DNA of 14,488 nucleotides from Anaerohabitans sp036788095. GTDB taxonomy: Bacteria; Zhuqueibacterota; Zhuqueibacteria; Residuimicrobiales; Residuimicrobiaceae. Under the pieces are notes generated by a model. That model searched no databases. It was given only the letters and a program-made list of their open reading frames with translations, and was not told the DNA's origin. This document shows positions 13,531 to 14,488 of this stretch, piece after piece. Position 1 is the stretch's first letter. Each line of letters begins with the position of its first letter. A program made the translations under genes and the position numbers. The stretch lies in contig DAIQOA010000109.1 of the NCBI GenBank assembly GCA_036788095.1, forward strand, positions 1-14,488. The letters are read 5' to 3'.

Positions 13531-14488
13531 CGGCCGGTCTCCTCGCTTTGCATTGCATACACCACTTTGCCGCCCACCACGGTCATCTCTACTTTCACAT
13601 CCCACAACCGGACTGGATCCAGATTTATTATATCCTCGGACAGCACCACCCAATCAGCGAGATAACCAGGCTTGAGACAGCCCTTGATGTGCTCTTCGTA
13701 GGTGCAAAAGGCGCTGTTGACCGTATAGCAGCGAATCGCCTCCGGCAGGGTGATCTTTTGTTCCGGGATCCAGCCGTCGGGATTTTTTCCATCCAAAGTA
13801 CGGCGGGTCACCGCGGCATAGAGGCCCCACAAAGGATTCAGCGGCGCCACGGTCCAATCCGTGCCAAAGCTCACCTTGGCGCCGTGGTCCAGCAGCGATC
13901 GAATGGGATAGGCCTGCCGGCAACGCGCCTGTCCGATACGCTTGGCAGCCCAGCGGCCGTCATCGATCAGATGATAGGGGTGCACGGCGGCGATGACGCC
14001 CAGTTCCGCGAACCGCGACAGATCCGCCGGCGCCAGGTGCTGGGCGTGTTCGATGCGATGACGCCGATCCGATGGTTCATTGTTCTGCGCGCATTGGGCA
14101 TAAAAATCCAACACCCGGCCATTGGCGCTGTCGCCTATGGCATGGGTGGACACCTGCAGCCGATGGCGGTCAGCGCTGAGAATCCATTTTTCCAACCTGC
14201 CGTCGAGCAGCACGTCCGAGGCGAGGCCATAAGTATTGGGATCCTGTTCATAAGGTTGGTAAAACAACGCGGTGGAAGAACCCAGAGAACCGTCGGCGAA
14301 CGCCTTGAGTCCTCCGATGCGGATCCATTCGTCGCCCAGCCCCGAACTGATCCCGGTTCGCAGAACTGCGTCAATCTCTGATATGGGCAGACGGCAGTTG
14401 ATGCGAGCGGTCAACAGGCCGGTCTGGCGCAGTTTTTGATAGACCGCCACATCCTCTGCTGAGGACAAATCCTGCAGGCTGGTGACGC
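13527..14488 (-). CDS. YtcJ-type metal-dependent amidohydrolase (C-terminal part, 5' end outside the window)
   Basis: The frame is open to the right edge; the first residues visible are VTSLQDLSSAEDV, which match the G-(V/I)-T-S-(V/L)-x-D segment of YtcJ-like proteins. A TTG at 14468 is therefore not a real start. About 319 residues are visible, and family members have about 540, so roughly 40 percent lies outside. Metal-site and active-site motifs of the amidohydrolase superfamily are present: the Lys in KAFADGSLGS, the His in STHAIGD, the His in RIEHAQH, and the Asp in GTDWTVAPLNP. The first HxH pair would be in the missing part. YtcJ/NfdA-like enzymes hydrolyse amide or imide bonds; the substrate here is unknown. 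The C-terminus (LADWVVLSEDI...VGGKVVY) is the usual small beta-sandwich part. It converges on the amylase gene, and the two overlap by 4 bases. Confidence 0.9.
   Translation of the reverse strand, partial: VTSLQDLSSAEDVAVYQKLRQTGLLTARINCRLPISEIDAVLRTGISSGLGDEWIRIGGLKAFADGSLGSSTALFYQPYEQDPNTYGLASDVLLDGRLEKWILSADRHRLQVSTHAIGDSANGRVLDFYAQCAQNNEPSDRRHRIEHAQHLAPADLSRFAELGVIAAVHPYHLIDDGRWAAKRIGQARCRQAYPIRSLLDHGAKVSFGTDWTVAPLNPLWGLYAAVTRRTLDGKNPDGWIPEQKITLPEAIRCYTVNSAFCTYEEHIKGCLKPGYLADWVVLSEDIINLDPVRLWDVKVEMTVVGGKVVYAMQSEETGR

Noticed and set aside
14466..14468. TTG at 14468 as the start of the amidohydrolase
   Set aside because: The frame continues upstream to the window edge with a typical YtcJ segment (VTSLQD), and the family needs about 220 more N-terminal residues including the HxH metal ligands.

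Overview
The window is bacterial and chromosomal. It holds two divergent gene blocks separated by a regulatory region of about 0.3 kb. The left block (minus strand, positions 1 to 6810) is the start of a division and cell wall (dcw) cluster. In transcription order it reads mraZ, rsmH, an ftsL-like gene, a PASTA-bearing ftsI-type transpeptidase, murF, mraY and the 5' end of ftsW. The genes overlap or are separated by 3 to 30 bases, so they look like one operon. Two usual members are missing from their places: murE (between ftsI and murF) and murD (between mraY and ftsW). Upstream of mraZ there is a sigma-70-like promoter and three TGGKN direct repeats with an exact 10-base period, which match the known type of MraZ operator.

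The right block (plus strand, 7148 to 13530) has four genes. The first encodes a conserved protein of unknown function whose best start is a TTG codon behind a GGAGGA ribosome binding site. Then come two overlapping ABC exporter half-transporter genes and an exported GH13 alpha-amylase-family enzyme with a C-terminal glycogen-binding (CBM48/AMPK-type) domain. The two exporter subunits carry complementary ATPase motif changes: Asp at the catalytic Glu position in one, ISVGQ instead of LSGGQ in the other. This is the signature of a heterodimeric exporter with one degenerate nucleotide site. The ABC pair has its own promoter-like sequence and may be co-transcribed with the amylase gene.

At the right edge a YtcJ-type metal-dependent amidohydrolase gene (minus strand) converges on the amylase gene. 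Both stop codons are made from one shared CTAG tetranucleotide. Its 5' part lies outside the window.

The organism is not identifiable with certainty. Moderately GC-rich codon use, Shine-Dalgarno sites, a PASTA-bearing division transpeptidase, a likely lipoprotein amylase and the GRPDG-motif protein would suit a deep-branching Gram-negative lineage of the FCB/PVC type (for example Calditrichota or KSB1-like), but this is inference. I saw no tRNA, rRNA, CRISPR array, insertion sequence or phage gene. I did not find a clearly new multi-gene system. The most original points are the dcw gene losses, the MraZ operator layout, the GRPDG-motif protein and its structured leader, and the exporter-amylase linkage.
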